Of a stretch of DNA of 64,000 nucleotides, positions 16,615 through 24,843 are shown one piece after another. The stretch lies in the NCBI RefSeq assembly GCF_036906915.1, contig NZ_JBAKHX010000015.1:1-64000 (forward strand), read 5' to 3'. Made by a program: the position numbers and the translations under genes. This DNA is from Phytohabitans sp036906915 (GTDB lineage: Bacteria > Actinomycetota > Actinomycetes > Mycobacteriales > Micromonosporaceae). The first letter of the stretch is position 1, and every line of letters starts with the position of its first letter. A model generated the notes under the pieces. The model did not search any database. It was not told where the DNA came from and saw nothing but the letters and a program-made list of their open reading frames with translations.

Positions 16615-16689
16615 GATCAAGGGCATTTACATTGATCAAGGGCAAATGCACGCGGAAAGAGATCGAACCACGTGCGTTTGCCCTTGATC
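16615..16689. repeat. Composite palindromic element, copy B
   Basis: The side unit is 16615-16633 (GATCAAGGGCATTTACATT), and the palindrome is 16634-16689 (56 bp). The central loop reads AAAGAGATCGAA, the reverse complement of the loop in copies C and E, so this copy lies in the opposite orientation. The array at 16725-16932 separates it from the stop of the alpha-glucosidase remnant at 16946. Confidence 0.85.
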
Positions 16690-16724
16690 GACGGAAAGGC
16701 GCGCCGGGCGAACGCCCGCGCGGA

Positions 16725-16932
16725 GCGCAAGACCCGCGGAGCGCAAGCCCCGCGGAGCGCAAGACCCGCGGAGCGCAAGACCCGCGGAGCGCAAGCCCCG
16801 CGGAGCGCAAGACCCGCGGAGCGCAAGACCCGCGGAGCGCAAGCCCCGCGGAGCGCAAGACCCGCGGAGCGCAAGACCCGCGGAGCGCAAGACCCGCGGA
16901 GCGCAAGACCCGCGGAGTGCAAGGCGCGTGGA
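16725..16932. repeat. 16-bp tandem repeat array with higher-order pattern
   Basis: Unit GCGCAAGACCCGCGGA repeats 12 times with exact 16-bp spacing from 16725, with one decayed copy at 16917. One position alternates A/C (GACC or GCCC); the order of copies is A C A A C A A C A A A A, a 48-bp higher-order period over the first nine copies. There are no spacers, so it is not CRISPR. Confidence 0.92.
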
Positions 16933-16945
16933 GCGGGGATCGCCG

Positions 16946-17485
16946 CTACGTGGGCTTGTACCAGGCGGCCGTTTCTGGCGCTAGAGAGCCGCCGGGGCCG
17001 CTTGTCAGCAGGACGCGGCCGGGCAGTGGCGCCGGGTCGGGGCCGAAGTTGACCGCGCACGCCAGCTCCGCGCCGCGCGCGAACGCCAGCACTCCCGGCG
17101 GCGCCGGCAGCCAGCGAAACGGGGTGTCCACAAAGGACTTTCGGAGGCGCAGCGCCGCCACGTACAGGGACCAGGTCGAGCCGGGGTCGGCCCGCTGGCG
17201 GGCCACCGTCAGGCCCGCCCACGACAGCGGCTGCGGCAGCCACGGCCGGGTGCCGGCCGGTCCGAAGCCGTACGGCGGCGTATCACCGGACCACGGGATC
17301 GGCACGCGGCAGCCGTCGCGCCCCAGCAGTCCGCCGCCGGAGCGGCGCCATATCGGGTCCTCGCGGGCGGTGGACGGCAGGTCGAGCACCTCTGGCAGGC
17401 CAAGCTCGTCGTCACCGTCCGCGTCGGCGAAGCTGCGCACGTACACCTGGCAGACGACCGCGTGCCGTGCCCAGCTCTCCCCCAC
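16946..17485 (-). pseudogene. Alpha-glucosidase (GH13) with large internal deletion
   Basis: The first 22 residues, WARHAVVCQVYVRSFADADG, are the N-terminus of a GH13 alpha-glucosidase (normal: AVVYQVYVRSFADADGDGIGDL). They are joined in frame to DELGLPEVLDLP, DPIWRRSGGGLLGRDGCRVP, IPWSG, and PPYGFGPAGTRPWLPQPLSW, which are the C-terminal part of the same enzyme family (normal: YQGDELGLPEV). So about 350 codons with the catalytic TIM barrel (Asp nucleophile, Glu acid/base) are missing. The 179-residue product cannot be a glucosidase. It lies 13 nt downstream of a sugar-type solute-binding protein gene. Confidence 0.85.
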
Positions 17486-17498
17486 TCAGACTCCCGCG

Positions 17499-19175
17499 TC
17501 AGACTCCCGCGCGGGGTGCGGGCGCCGACCGGCGCGGGGCGGCGCCCAGCGCCGCCCGCAGGCCTTGCGCGAGCCGCCGCACGGTCGCCGCGGTGTCCGC
17601 GCCCGCGACCAGGTCGGCCTCCGCGCGGCCGAGCAGCCGCCACACCTGCGGCATTTCGGGTACTGACGGCATGAGGTCACCGTTGCGGCACTCCGCGGCG
17701 AAGGCGGCGATCCGCGGGTCGGTGTCGACGACCTGCTCCAGCGCGACCCGCAGCGCCGGTGGCCGGGGTTGCACCTCGTACAGCGCAAGCGCCACCTCGG
17801 TGCGCGTCAGGTAGTGCACGGCCAGGTCCTGGGCGATGGTCTTGTTGGGCCCGTGCCGGGTCAGGAAGAACCCGTGCACCGACGAGAACGCCCGCACCGC
17901 GCCGAACCCCTCGAACGGCGGCACCGGGCCGACCTCGAACGGCAGCCCGGCCCGCGCCAGGTCGGCGAAGACCCGGGAGGCGCAGATGAGGTACGGCGTG
18001 CGCCCGGCCGCGAACAGCTCGGTGGCCCGCTCGCGGTCGATCTCGCGGCGCAGCACGCCGGCGCCGCGCGCGCCGAGGCCGCGGAACCGCTCGAACGCCG
18101 CCACCGTCTCCGGCGCGTCCACGGCGGGCGCACCCGTGTCGAGGACCCCGCCGCGGTTGCGGTCGAACAGCCGGCCGCCGGCGCCGACCAGGATCGGGTA
18201 CATGTAGTACGCGTCGCCGTCCGGCCCGACCTGCATGGCGAGCACCTCGTCGGCGCGCCCGTCCGCCCGCAGCGCCTGCCCGGTGGCCAGCAGCTGCTCG
18301 AACGTGGCCGGCTGTTCCGGCGCCAGCCCGGTGTGCCGCAGCAGTACGGCCGTGTCCAGCGCGTAGGGGACGCCGTACAGCTCGCCCTGGTACGTCATCG
18401 CGGCGACCGCCTCGGGCAGGAAGTCCTGCCGGCGCCGCTGCGACACGGCCAGCGGCTCGATCGCGCCGGCTCGCACCAGCTCGCCGAGCCAGTCGTGCGG
18501 CCCGACCAGGATGTCCGGTACCTCGTCGCTGCCGGCGGCGCCGAGCAGCTCGGCGCGCAGGGCCTCGATCCGGCCGGTGCGGAAGCGCACCTTCACACCG
18601 TGCGTGGCGAGGAACTCGGACGCGAACCCGCGCAGCGCCCGGGCCCGCCGCTCGTCGGCCCAGATCACCACCTCGGACCGCAGCTCCGACAGGCGACCCT
18701 GCTGGTCGCGTATCCAGCGGGCGCCGGCCGAGTCGGTGAAGGTGATCTCCACGCGGTAGTCGGCCGCGCTGCCGCCGCCGTCGGTCATCCCCGTCGGGCG
18801 GAACATGGGCTCGCCGGCCGGCGGGATCACCGGCAGGTCGACGCGTTCGTGCACGTCGGGGTCGTGCACGTCGAGCACGGTGAGGTTGGCCTGGTAGACC
18901 GGCGTCTCGGAGGCGTTGCGGACGAAGGCGCCCCACCCGCCGCCGGCCTCGTGCCCCCACCACGCCGACACGAGCGCGGCCTGGGTGCGCCGCAGGTACG
19001 CCTCCTGCTCCTTGCGCTGCTCGGCGGTGACCCGGTCGCGTTCGGACTCGATCTTGTACACCCGCTGGGCGGCCACCGCGGCGACGGCCGCGAACAGCAG
19101 CGCGCCCACCGTCGCGATCGACGACAGCCAGGTGGGTAGGTCACCCCAGTCGATCCCTTGATCCACGTGCGGCAC
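17499..19175 (-). CDS. Membrane-anchored extracellular solute-binding protein (MalE-like) with N-terminal extra domain
   Basis: A 558-residue protein. There is no lipobox; instead a single membrane helix near residues 18-36 (IATVGALLFAAVAAVAAQRV) is followed by a short coiled coil (ERDRVTAEQRKEQEAYLRRT) and an Ig-like domain with WGAFVRNASETPVYQANLTV and VEITFTDSAGARWIRD. From about residue 170 it is a MalE-type receptor: PDILVGPHDWLGELVRAGAI, GVPYALDTAVLLRHTG, and SSVHGFFLTRHGPNKTIAQD. Sugar ABC permeases are absent. The anchor-Ig part is known in other actinobacterial membrane proteins. A sensory role is as likely as import. Confidence 0.75.
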   Translation of the reverse strand: MPHVDQGIDWGDLPTWLSSIATVGALLFAAVAAVAAQRVYKIESERDRVTAEQRKEQEAYLRRTQAALVSAWWGHEAGGGWGAFVRNASETPVYQANLTVLDVHDPDVHERVDLPVIPPAGEPMFRPTGMTDGGGSAADYRVEITFTDSAGARWIRDQQGRLSELRSEVVIWADERRARALRGFASEFLATHGVKVRFRTGRIEALRAELLGAAGSDEVPDILVGPHDWLGELVRAGAIEPLAVSQRRRQDFLPEAVAAMTYQGELYGVPYALDTAVLLRHTGLAPEQPATFEQLLATGQALRADGRADEVLAMQVGPDGDAYYMYPILVGAGGRLFDRNRGGVLDTGAPAVDAPETVAAFERFRGLGARGAGVLRREIDRERATELFAAGRTPYLICASRVFADLARAGLPFEVGPVPPFEGFGAVRAFSSVHGFFLTRHGPNKTIAQDLAVHYLTRTEVALALYEVQPRPPALRVALEQVVDTDPRIAAFAAECRNGDLMPSVPEMPQVWRLLGRAEADLVAGADTAATVRRLAQGLRAALGAAPRRSAPAPRAGV

Positions 19176-19181
19176 CGTACC

Positions 19182-19784
19182 TCAGGCGGGGTCCACCGGG
19201 CGGTCGTCGCGGTGCGCGCCGTACCAGGCGGACTGGCGGGCCATCATCTCGGCGGCGGCCGTGCCGCGCGGTACACCGTAGACGGTGCCGGGGAAGTCCA
19301 GGTCGCGCTGGATGGCCCAGATCCGCTCGTGCTGGTCGGGCGGCAGGATCTGCGCCGGATCACCGACCGCGACCCAGCCGATCGGCACCATGCTGCCGGC
19401 CGGCAGCAGCGTGTTGACGTGCACGACGCCGTGCACGCGCACCTCGCAGCCGGGCTCCAGCCTCACGCCGGGAAACAGCGCCGCGCCGGTGGCAAGGAAG
19501 CAGCCCTCCCCGACGGTGGCGCCGTTGACGTGGGCGTGCGGCCCGACCAGCACGTCGTCGCCGAGCCGGGCTGGGTGCGCGGCCCGGCCGCGTACCAGCG
19601 CGTTCTCCATGACCACGCACCGCGCCCCGACCTCGACGAACCCGTCTTCGGCGGTCAGCACGGCCCCGAACAGCACCCGCGCCTCCGGCCCGACCCGGAC
19701 GTCGCCACAGAGCACCGCGGTCGGCGCCACGTACGCGCTCGGATGGACCCTCGGGCCGCGCCCGCGATGCTCGTACAACGGCAC
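19182..19784 (-). CDS. Hexapeptide-repeat protein (gamma-carbonic anhydrase/acyltransferase type)
   Basis: A 200-residue left-handed beta-helix protein with repeated hexapeptides: VHPSAYVAPTAVLCGDVRVG, VVMENALVRG, LGDDVLVGPHAHVNGATVGE and GCFLATGAALFPGVRL. It shows histidines at positions typical of gamma-carbonic-anhydrase-like (PaaY/YrdA) proteins, but the full zinc triad could not be confirmed by eye. A C-terminal extension (PPDQHERIWAIQRDLDFPGT) is seen in actinobacterial members. It starts at GTG and lies a few nt beyond the start of the solute-binding gene on the same strand. Confidence 0.75.
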   Translation of the reverse strand: MPLYEHRGRGPRVHPSAYVAPTAVLCGDVRVGPEARVLFGAVLTAEDGFVEVGARCVVMENALVRGRAAHPARLGDDVLVGPHAHVNGATVGEGCFLATGAALFPGVRLEPGCEVRVHGVVHVNTLLPAGSMVPIGWVAVGDPAQILPPDQHERIWAIQRDLDFPGTVYGVPRGTAAAEMMARQSAWYGAHRDDRPVDPA

Positions 19785-19854
19785 GCGCTCAGCCTACCTA
19801 TTCCCGCGCGCCTATTCCCGCGCGCGCGGCGGCGCCGGGCGAGACGATGGGGTG

Positions 19855-20526
19855 GTGTCGCGCGCTCGGCAGGCCGCCGTTCTGTACGCGGCCGCGGGAG
19901 CGGTCGACGTGCTGGCCGCGGGCGCGCGCAAGGAGCAGGTGCGCTGGGCCGCCAAGCCGCTGCTGATGCCGCTGCTGGCCCTGTACGCGGTCGCCGCCTG
20001 CCGGGAGCGTCGCCGGCGGGTCAGCCGGCGGCTGCTGCTGGCGCTCGCGCTGGCCTGGGCCGGCGACGTGGCGCTGCGCTTCCGCGGTACCGCCGCTCTG
20101 GCCACCGGCGCCACGTTGTTTCTCGCCGCGTACGGCGTCTACGCCGCCGAGTTCGTGCGCCGGGATGCCCGGGGCCGGCGTGCGCAGGGCCGGGTGCGGT
20201 GGCTCGCGCCGGTGGGGTACGGCGCACTGACCGGGGCCGTGCTCGCGCGGCTGTGGCCGGGTCTGCGCGCCACCGGTCTGGCGGTGCCGCTGTCCGGGTA
20301 CGCGATGCTGGTGGCCGCGATGGCGGCTGCCGCGACGACGCAGGGCGGGCGGGTCGCGGCCGGCGCGGCCTTGTTGCTGGTCTCGGACGCCCTGCTGGGC
20401 GCGGACCTGGCCGGCGAGCGGGCCGGTGGGCCGGCATGGGTGATGGCCACATACCTGTTGGGCCAGGGCTTGGTGGTAAGTGGGTGGCCCGACTGCCACA
20501 ACCTGCCGCAGGCGGGCAGGGCCTGA
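19855..20526 (+). CDS. Lysoplasmalogenase-like (YhhN/TMEM86) membrane protein
   Basis: About 223 residues with seven to eight hydrophobic segments. The motifs AAKPLLMPLLALYAVAACRE, ALALAWAGDVALRF and LLLVSDALLGADL place it in the YhhN/TMEM86 family, where K-P and two conserved Asp residues (GD and SD) sit in membrane helices. Family members hydrolyse the vinyl-ether bond of lysoplasmalogen; the activity here is inferred. Adjacent GTG codons at 19852 and 19855 are possible starts. It is divergent from the hexapeptide protein. Confidence 0.75.
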   Translation: MSRARQAAVLYAAAGAVDVLAAGARKEQVRWAAKPLLMPLLALYAVAACRERRRRVSRRLLLALALAWAGDVALRFRGTAALATGATLFLAAYGVYAAEFVRRDARGRRAQGRVRWLAPVGYGALTGAVLARLWPGLRATGLAVPLSGYAMLVAAMAAAATTQGGRVAAGAALLLVSDALLGADLAGERAGGPAWVMATYLLGQGLVVSGWPDCHNLPQAGRA

Positions 20527-20597
20527 CCGCCCACATGTACGAGGGTGTGACGACCCCGTACCAGGTGGACGGTCAGGCCGCCAACGAACCCGAGTGA

Positions 20598-23012
20598 CTA
20601 CTCGGTGCGCAGCGCGTCCGGCCGGGTGGCCGCCCGCACGAACGGCAGCACGGCCGCCGTCGCCAGCAGGCTGGCCGCCACCGCGGCGGCCCCGATGGCC
20701 GCGTACCCGGCCCACGGCAGCCGGACGACCAGCTCCGCATGGGCGGTGACCCGCACGTACAGCCACGAGGTCGCCGCCGTGACGAGGATGGCCAGCCCGA
20801 TGTTGAGCAGCAGCGGCACGCCGGTATGCAGCAGCACCCCGCGGCGCAGCAGCCGTGCCGGCGTACCCATGGCGGTCAGCGCGGCGTGCACCCGGTACCG
20901 CTCGCGGACCGCGTCGGCGGTGGTGACCGCGAGCGACAGCCCACCGGTCAGCACCACGGCGAGCGCGGCGATGAGGGCGGCCTGCCGGTAACCGTCCGAT
21001 TCGGACCGTTCCAGCTCGGCGGCCTCCCCCGGCGTGGTCGGCGGGAGGACGGTCGCGGTCGCGCCCAGGCTGGTGCGCACTGCCTCGACCGTGCCGTCAC
21101 GGCCGTCGGTGGTCACCAGCAGCGTCGGGAACCACCGGCCCGGCTCGTCCCAGCCGGCCAGCAGCGCCGGCGGCACCAGCAGGTCACCGCGGATCGTGAA
21201 GCCGTACGACACGTCCTGCGTCAGCCCGTCCGGCAGCGTGAGGGTGTCGATGCCGTCCGGGAGCGGTATGGCGGGCCCCGTGCCGTCCGGCGCCAGCTTG
21301 CCGGCGGCGGCCAGCACACCCGCCTCGAAGTCGCTTGTGGACAGTCGCTGCACGGTGTCCGGCCGGCATCCGGCCACCGCACCACCAAGCACCGCGCCGA
21401 GCGCCTCGCAGTCGGCGACCACTGCGCGCACACCCTGGTCGACGGTGGGGTTGTCCAGGTCCATCTCCTCGGCCATCGGCACGCCCGGCGGGAGCAGCGT
21501 CACCTCGCGGAACGCGACCGCCTCGGCGACACCGGGGACCGCACGAGCACCCGCCACCGCATCGTCCACATCGGAGTCCGCAGCGAGCATGACGACCACG
21601 GTACGTTCGGGGAGCACGCCGATCAGGTGGCCATTGCCCTCGACAGGGCCGGGCGTGAGCATCGGCAGGAACGCCATCAGCCACCCGACCACGACCACCA
21701 CCAGCGCGGTGCCGGTGACGGTGCGCGCCGCGCCGGCCGGGTCGGTCAGCAGCCGCCGTCCGGCGAACTGGCTGGCCAATCCCGGACCCCAGCGCGCCAG
21801 CAGCGCACCGGCCAGCCGGGACAGCGGCGCCGCGCCGATCGCGAGGCCGACCAGGCAGGCCGCTCCCCCACCGAACAGCAGCACCTTCGCGTGGAAGGCA
21901 CCGGTGGCGAGGGCGCCGCGGTCGGCGTACACGATGGACAGTGCGAGAAGCCCGGCGGCCAGCGGCGCCAGTCGCAGCGATCCGGCGCCGGACAGCGCGA
22001 CCTGCCGCCGCGCGGCAAGCGGCGTGGACAGGGCACGGCGCAACGAGAGCACCCCGGCCGCCGTCGTCAGCACCGGCACGCCAAGGAGCACCGCGAGCGT
22101 GGCGCCCAGTGGCGGCGCGACGTCGCCCGCGTACAGGCCGTCCTGGATCGGGATCGCGGCCGTGACCGGCGTGCGGAGCAGGTAGAAGAGCGCGAGCCCG
22201 GCGGCGGCGCCCAGGACGCCCACGATGGCGCCCTCCACCGCGCCGAGCCGGCGAAGCTGGCGCGGCGTGGCGCCGATCAGGCGCATCGCGCTGGCCCGCC
22301 GTTCCCGCGTGGCCGCCGACAGCCGCGTCGACGTGCCGACCAGCACCAGCAGCGGCGTGATCAGGCCAACCGCCGCCAGCCCGAGCACCAGCGGCATCGC
22401 CTCGGCCGGGCTGCTGGAGTGCCGCATCCCGCTGCCGTCCACATAGGCGCTTTGCCCGGTGAACAGGCCACCGGCCGGCTTCGCGAAGTCGGCCGCCCAT
22501 CCGGCGGACGCACCGACGCCGTCGAGCGCGTCCGCGCTCACCCCGGCCACCGCGTACAGCTCGTCCGGCCCGACCAGACCCTCACGCGCCACCGTGCCGA
22601 CCACCTTGCCGGGCAACCGGGGCGCGAGCTCCGCACCGCGCGGGCCGGCGAGCGCGGCAGCCAGCGCCGGGGACGCGAAGACCTCACCCTGACCCGGCGT
22701 CCGCGGCACACCGGGTGGCGCCGCGGGCGACACGCCCGCCTTCGCCACGAGCAGCACGCGTACCTGATGGCCGCGCCACAGCCCGACGGACAACCGTGCC
22801 CGCACCCCGTCGGTGCGCGCCCCGCCCTCTGCCGCCGGCTCCACGCCGCGGCCGGCGGTCTTTCCGATCCGCTCCGCCGCGGCCGGCAGCGCGCCGGACA
22901 TCCCGAGCATCAGCGCGACCGCGGCCGCGACACCGCCGACCATCATGAGCAGCCGCACCCGGCTGCCGCTCAGGGTCAACCTCACCCCGAGCGCCACGTC
23001 GAAGCCAGTCAC
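20598..23012 (-). CDS. FtsX-type ABC transporter permease
   Basis: An 804-residue multi-span permease: an N-terminal helix (VRLLMMVGGVAAAVALMLGM), a first extracytoplasmic domain, a three-helix FtsX block (VLGLAAVGLITPLLVLVGTS, ERRASAMRLIGATPRQLRRL, VEGAIVGVLGAAAGLALFYL), a second large external domain, and a C-terminal FtsX block (ALIAALAVVLTGGLSLAVTT through YVRVTAHAELVVRLPWAGYA). The family exports or extracts lipids, peptides or drugs together with a MacB-type ATPase. GTG 23012 overlaps the ATPase stop. It is last in the PadR-ATPase-permease operon. Confidence 0.9.
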   Translation of the reverse strand: MTGFDVALGVRLTLSGSRVRLLMMVGGVAAAVALMLGMSGALPAAAERIGKTAGRGVEPAAEGGARTDGVRARLSVGLWRGHQVRVLLVAKAGVSPAAPPGVPRTPGQGEVFASPALAAALAGPRGAELAPRLPGKVVGTVAREGLVGPDELYAVAGVSADALDGVGASAGWAADFAKPAGGLFTGQSAYVDGSGMRHSSSPAEAMPLVLGLAAVGLITPLLVLVGTSTRLSAATRERRASAMRLIGATPRQLRRLGAVEGAIVGVLGAAAGLALFYLLRTPVTAAIPIQDGLYAGDVAPPLGATLAVLLGVPVLTTAAGVLSLRRALSTPLAARRQVALSGAGSLRLAPLAAGLLALSIVYADRGALATGAFHAKVLLFGGGAACLVGLAIGAAPLSRLAGALLARWGPGLASQFAGRRLLTDPAGAARTVTGTALVVVVVGWLMAFLPMLTPGPVEGNGHLIGVLPERTVVVMLAADSDVDDAVAGARAVPGVAEAVAFREVTLLPPGVPMAEEMDLDNPTVDQGVRAVVADCEALGAVLGGAVAGCRPDTVQRLSTSDFEAGVLAAAGKLAPDGTGPAIPLPDGIDTLTLPDGLTQDVSYGFTIRGDLLVPPALLAGWDEPGRWFPTLLVTTDGRDGTVEAVRTSLGATATVLPPTTPGEAAELERSESDGYRQAALIAALAVVLTGGLSLAVTTADAVRERYRVHAALTAMGTPARLLRRGVLLHTGVPLLLNIGLAILVTAATSWLYVRVTAHAELVVRLPWAGYAAIGAAAVAASLLATAAVLPFVRAATRPDALRTE

Positions 23013-23689
23013 AGTGCGACCATCGGGGACGTGACGCGGCCGTCGCGCAGCACGATCTCACGGTCGGCGTACGCGGCGATCCTGGTCTCGTGGGTGACCA
23101 GCACGACCGACGCGCCCTGCGCGCGGGCCGCGCCCATCAGCTCCTCCATGACGAGCTCTCCGTTGAAGCTGTCGAGCGCGCCGGTCGGCTCGTCGGCGAA
23201 CACGACCCGCGGGCCGGCCACGAGGGCTCGCGCGACCGCGACCCGCTGCCCCTGGCCGCCGGACATCTCGCCGGGGCGCTTGGCCGCGACCTCCAGTACG
23301 CCGAGGCGCTCCAGCCACTCGCGCGCCTTGGTCTCGGCACCGCGCCGCTTCGCGCCGGCCAGCCGCAGCGGCAGGGCGACGTTTTCGACGGCGGTCAGCT
23401 CCGGCACCAGAGAGCCGAACTGGAACACGAACCCGAACTCGTCGCGCCGCAGCTTGCTTCGCGCCTCCTCGGAGAGCGTGTCGAGGCGGGCGCCGCGGTA
23501 GGTGACCTCGCCGCTGTCGGGGCGCAGGATGCCCGCCAGGCAGTGCAGCAGTGTCGACTTGCCCGACCCGGACGAGCCGACCAGGGCCACCATTTCACCG
23601 GCCCGCACCTCGATGCCGGCACCGGCCAGTGCTTTCGTGGGACCGAACGCCAGGTGCAGGTCGGTCGCGTGCAGCAGGGGCTCACTCAT
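23009..23689 (-). CDS. MacB/LolD-type ABC transporter ATP-binding protein
   Basis: A 226-residue ATPase: Walker A GSSGSGKST, Q-loop FVFQFGSLVPELTAVENVAL, signature MSGGQGQRVAVARALVAGP, Walker B VVFADEPTGALD, and the H-loop VLVTHE. This is the LolD/MacB class that pairs with FtsX permeases, and the permease follows with a 4-nt GTGA overlap. Its start shares one base with the PadR stop (TAATG), so the three genes are translationally coupled. Confidence 0.95.
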   Translation of the reverse strand: MSEPLLHATDLHLAFGPTKALAGAGIEVRAGEMVALVGSSGSGKSTLLHCLAGILRPDSGEVTYRGARLDTLSEEARSKLRRDEFGFVFQFGSLVPELTAVENVALPLRLAGAKRRGAETKAREWLERLGVLEVAAKRPGEMSGGQGQRVAVARALVAGPRVVFADEPTGALDSFNGELVMEELMGAARAQGASVVLVTHETRIAAYADREIVLRDGRVTSPMVAL

Positions 23690-24219
23690 TACAGCTCCTC
23701 GGCGAGTTCCTCGGCCAGCTTGTCCAGGCGGGCCGCGGTGTGCTCCAGCCAGCGCAGGTCGGCTTCCAGGTGGAAGATCGTGAAGTCACAGCTCAGTACG
23801 GTCGTGAGATCGGCGCCGGATTTGCGGCGGATCAACTCGCGCATCGCCGCGACGTGCGCGGTGCGCTGGGCGTCGAGCAGCCGTTCGGCCGGGCGCCCCG
23901 ACCGCAGCGCCAGGATCACCTTCGTGAAGATCACTGACTGTAGATAAGGCGTGTGCGCCTCGGGCTCAACGAGCCACCGCTCCAACCGGGTCACCCCGTC
24001 GGGCGTGAGCGCGTACGTGGTGCGCTCCGGCCCGCCGACCTGCTCCACGGACACGACGTGGATGTCGCCGTCTCGGGCCAGGCGGCCGAGCGTGGCGTAC
24101 ACCTGGGCCGGCTTGACCGGCCGGCGCTCGCCGAACTGGGCGTCGTACTCCCGGCGCAGGTCGTAACCGTGCCGTGGGGCAGGTTCGAGCAGGCCGAGCA
24201 GGGTCTCCGCGATCGTCAC
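23689..24219 (-). CDS. PadR-family transcriptional regulator
   Basis: A 176-residue PadR protein: ETLLGLLEPAPRHGYDLRRE at the N-terminal winged helix, KPAQVYATLGRLARDGDIHV as the recognition helix and wing, TYALTPDGVTRLERWLVEPE, and a helical C-terminal dimerisation domain ending LDKLAEELAEEL. It is first in an operon with an FtsX-type ABC exporter. PadR proteins usually repress such exporters until a ligand binds. The AT-rich stretch just upstream (24219-24245, with TAGTAACTGAGTTACTA) contains an inverted repeat, AGTAACT-GAGTTACT, that is a good operator candidate. Confidence 0.9.
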   Translation of the reverse strand: MTIAETLLGLLEPAPRHGYDLRREYDAQFGERRPVKPAQVYATLGRLARDGDIHVVSVEQVGGPERTTYALTPDGVTRLERWLVEPEAHTPYLQSVIFTKVILALRSGRPAERLLDAQRTAHVAAMRELIRRKSGADLTTVLSCDFTIFHLEADLRWLEHTAARLDKLAEELAEEL

Positions 24220-24225
24220 GAAAAC

Positions 24226-24245
24226 AGTAGTAACTGAGTTACTAG
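24226..24245. promoter_or_regulatory. Candidate PadR operator
   Basis: The sequence AGTAGTAACTGAGTTACTAG immediately upstream of the PadR start is a near-perfect palindrome centred between CT and GAG, in an otherwise GC-rich region. PadR repressors typically bind such short inverted repeats over their own promoter. The assignment is by position and symmetry. Confidence 0.5.
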
Positions 24246-24257
24246 TGCGGTGTCAAC

Positions 24258-24722
24258 CTACCGCAGTGGACCCTCACCCGGGCCGAACGGGTCGTCGACC
24301 ACGTGCACGGCGGCCTCCTCGGCGCTGGCACCGCCCGCGTCGATGCCCACGTCCCACGCCACCGACTCCGCCTCCGCGTCTTCGCCAAACCCCTGGTCAT
24401 CGGCCACCAACCGGCCGGCCCGCACGTCCCGCTCATACCCCCGCCGGGACAGCTCGTCCTCGTCGTCGGCGCCGTCCTCGGCGTACGGGTCGACGTCCGG
24501 CTCCTCCTCGGCGAGCAACTGCTCCAGCGACTCACCGGCCCGCGCCTCAGCCGGCGTCGTGCCGAACCGGTTGGCCCCCGACCACCGGTCGGCCGGCGCC
24601 ACACCGGTGTCCAGCGGATCGGCTACCCGGTCGTCGTCGAGCGTGTCGGAGGTGTCCAGCACCCCGTCGTCCTCGACCACGTTCCACTCGTCGAACCCCT
24701 CGGCCCGCCCGTTCTGGCTCAT
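24258..24722 (-). CDS. DUF5709 domain-containing protein
   Basis: A 154-residue very acidic protein. GRAEGFDEWNVVEDDGVLDT, SDTLDDDRVADPLDTGVAPA, the central TPAEARAGESLEQLLAEEEP and the C-terminal VAWDVGIDAGGASAEEAAVH match DUF5709, a family found only in actinobacteria, often disordered and of unknown role. ATG 24722 is chosen because GGGAGGG lies just upstream; ATG codons at 24749 and 24740 are alternatives. Confidence 0.8.
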   Translation of the reverse strand: MSQNGRAEGFDEWNVVEDDGVLDTSDTLDDDRVADPLDTGVAPADRWSGANRFGTTPAEARAGESLEQLLAEEEPDVDPYAEDGADDEDELSRRGYERDVRAGRLVADDQGFGEDAEAESVAWDVGIDAGGASAEEAAVHVVDDPFGPGEGPLR

Positions 24723-24843
24723 CCGCCCTCCCATGATCATGGCCTGCACCTCTCACCCTATGCCGCTGCCGGGACCCCCGCTCCCCACGCAGGGCCCCCG
24801 GCTCGCTGGCACCCGCACCAGGCTCGCGTGGCACCATCGACCG

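Noticed and set aside
16725..16932. Array that could be mistaken for CRISPR
   Set aside because: The 16-bp units are directly adjacent with no spacers, and no cas genes are present.
16496..17243. Repetitive proteins encoded by the 16-bp array (LRSAGLALRGSCAPR type)
   Set aside because: The array gives open frames on several frames because its period and GC content avoid stops; none has a credible start or context.
17499..19175. Lipoprotein signal on the MalE-like protein
   Set aside because: No cysteine follows the hydrophobic segment; it is a membrane anchor.
20739..23501. 920-codon plus-strand frame opposite the FtsX permease
   Set aside because: It is antisense to a clear permease/ATPase operon; its composition is Arg/Gln/His-rich and matches no family.
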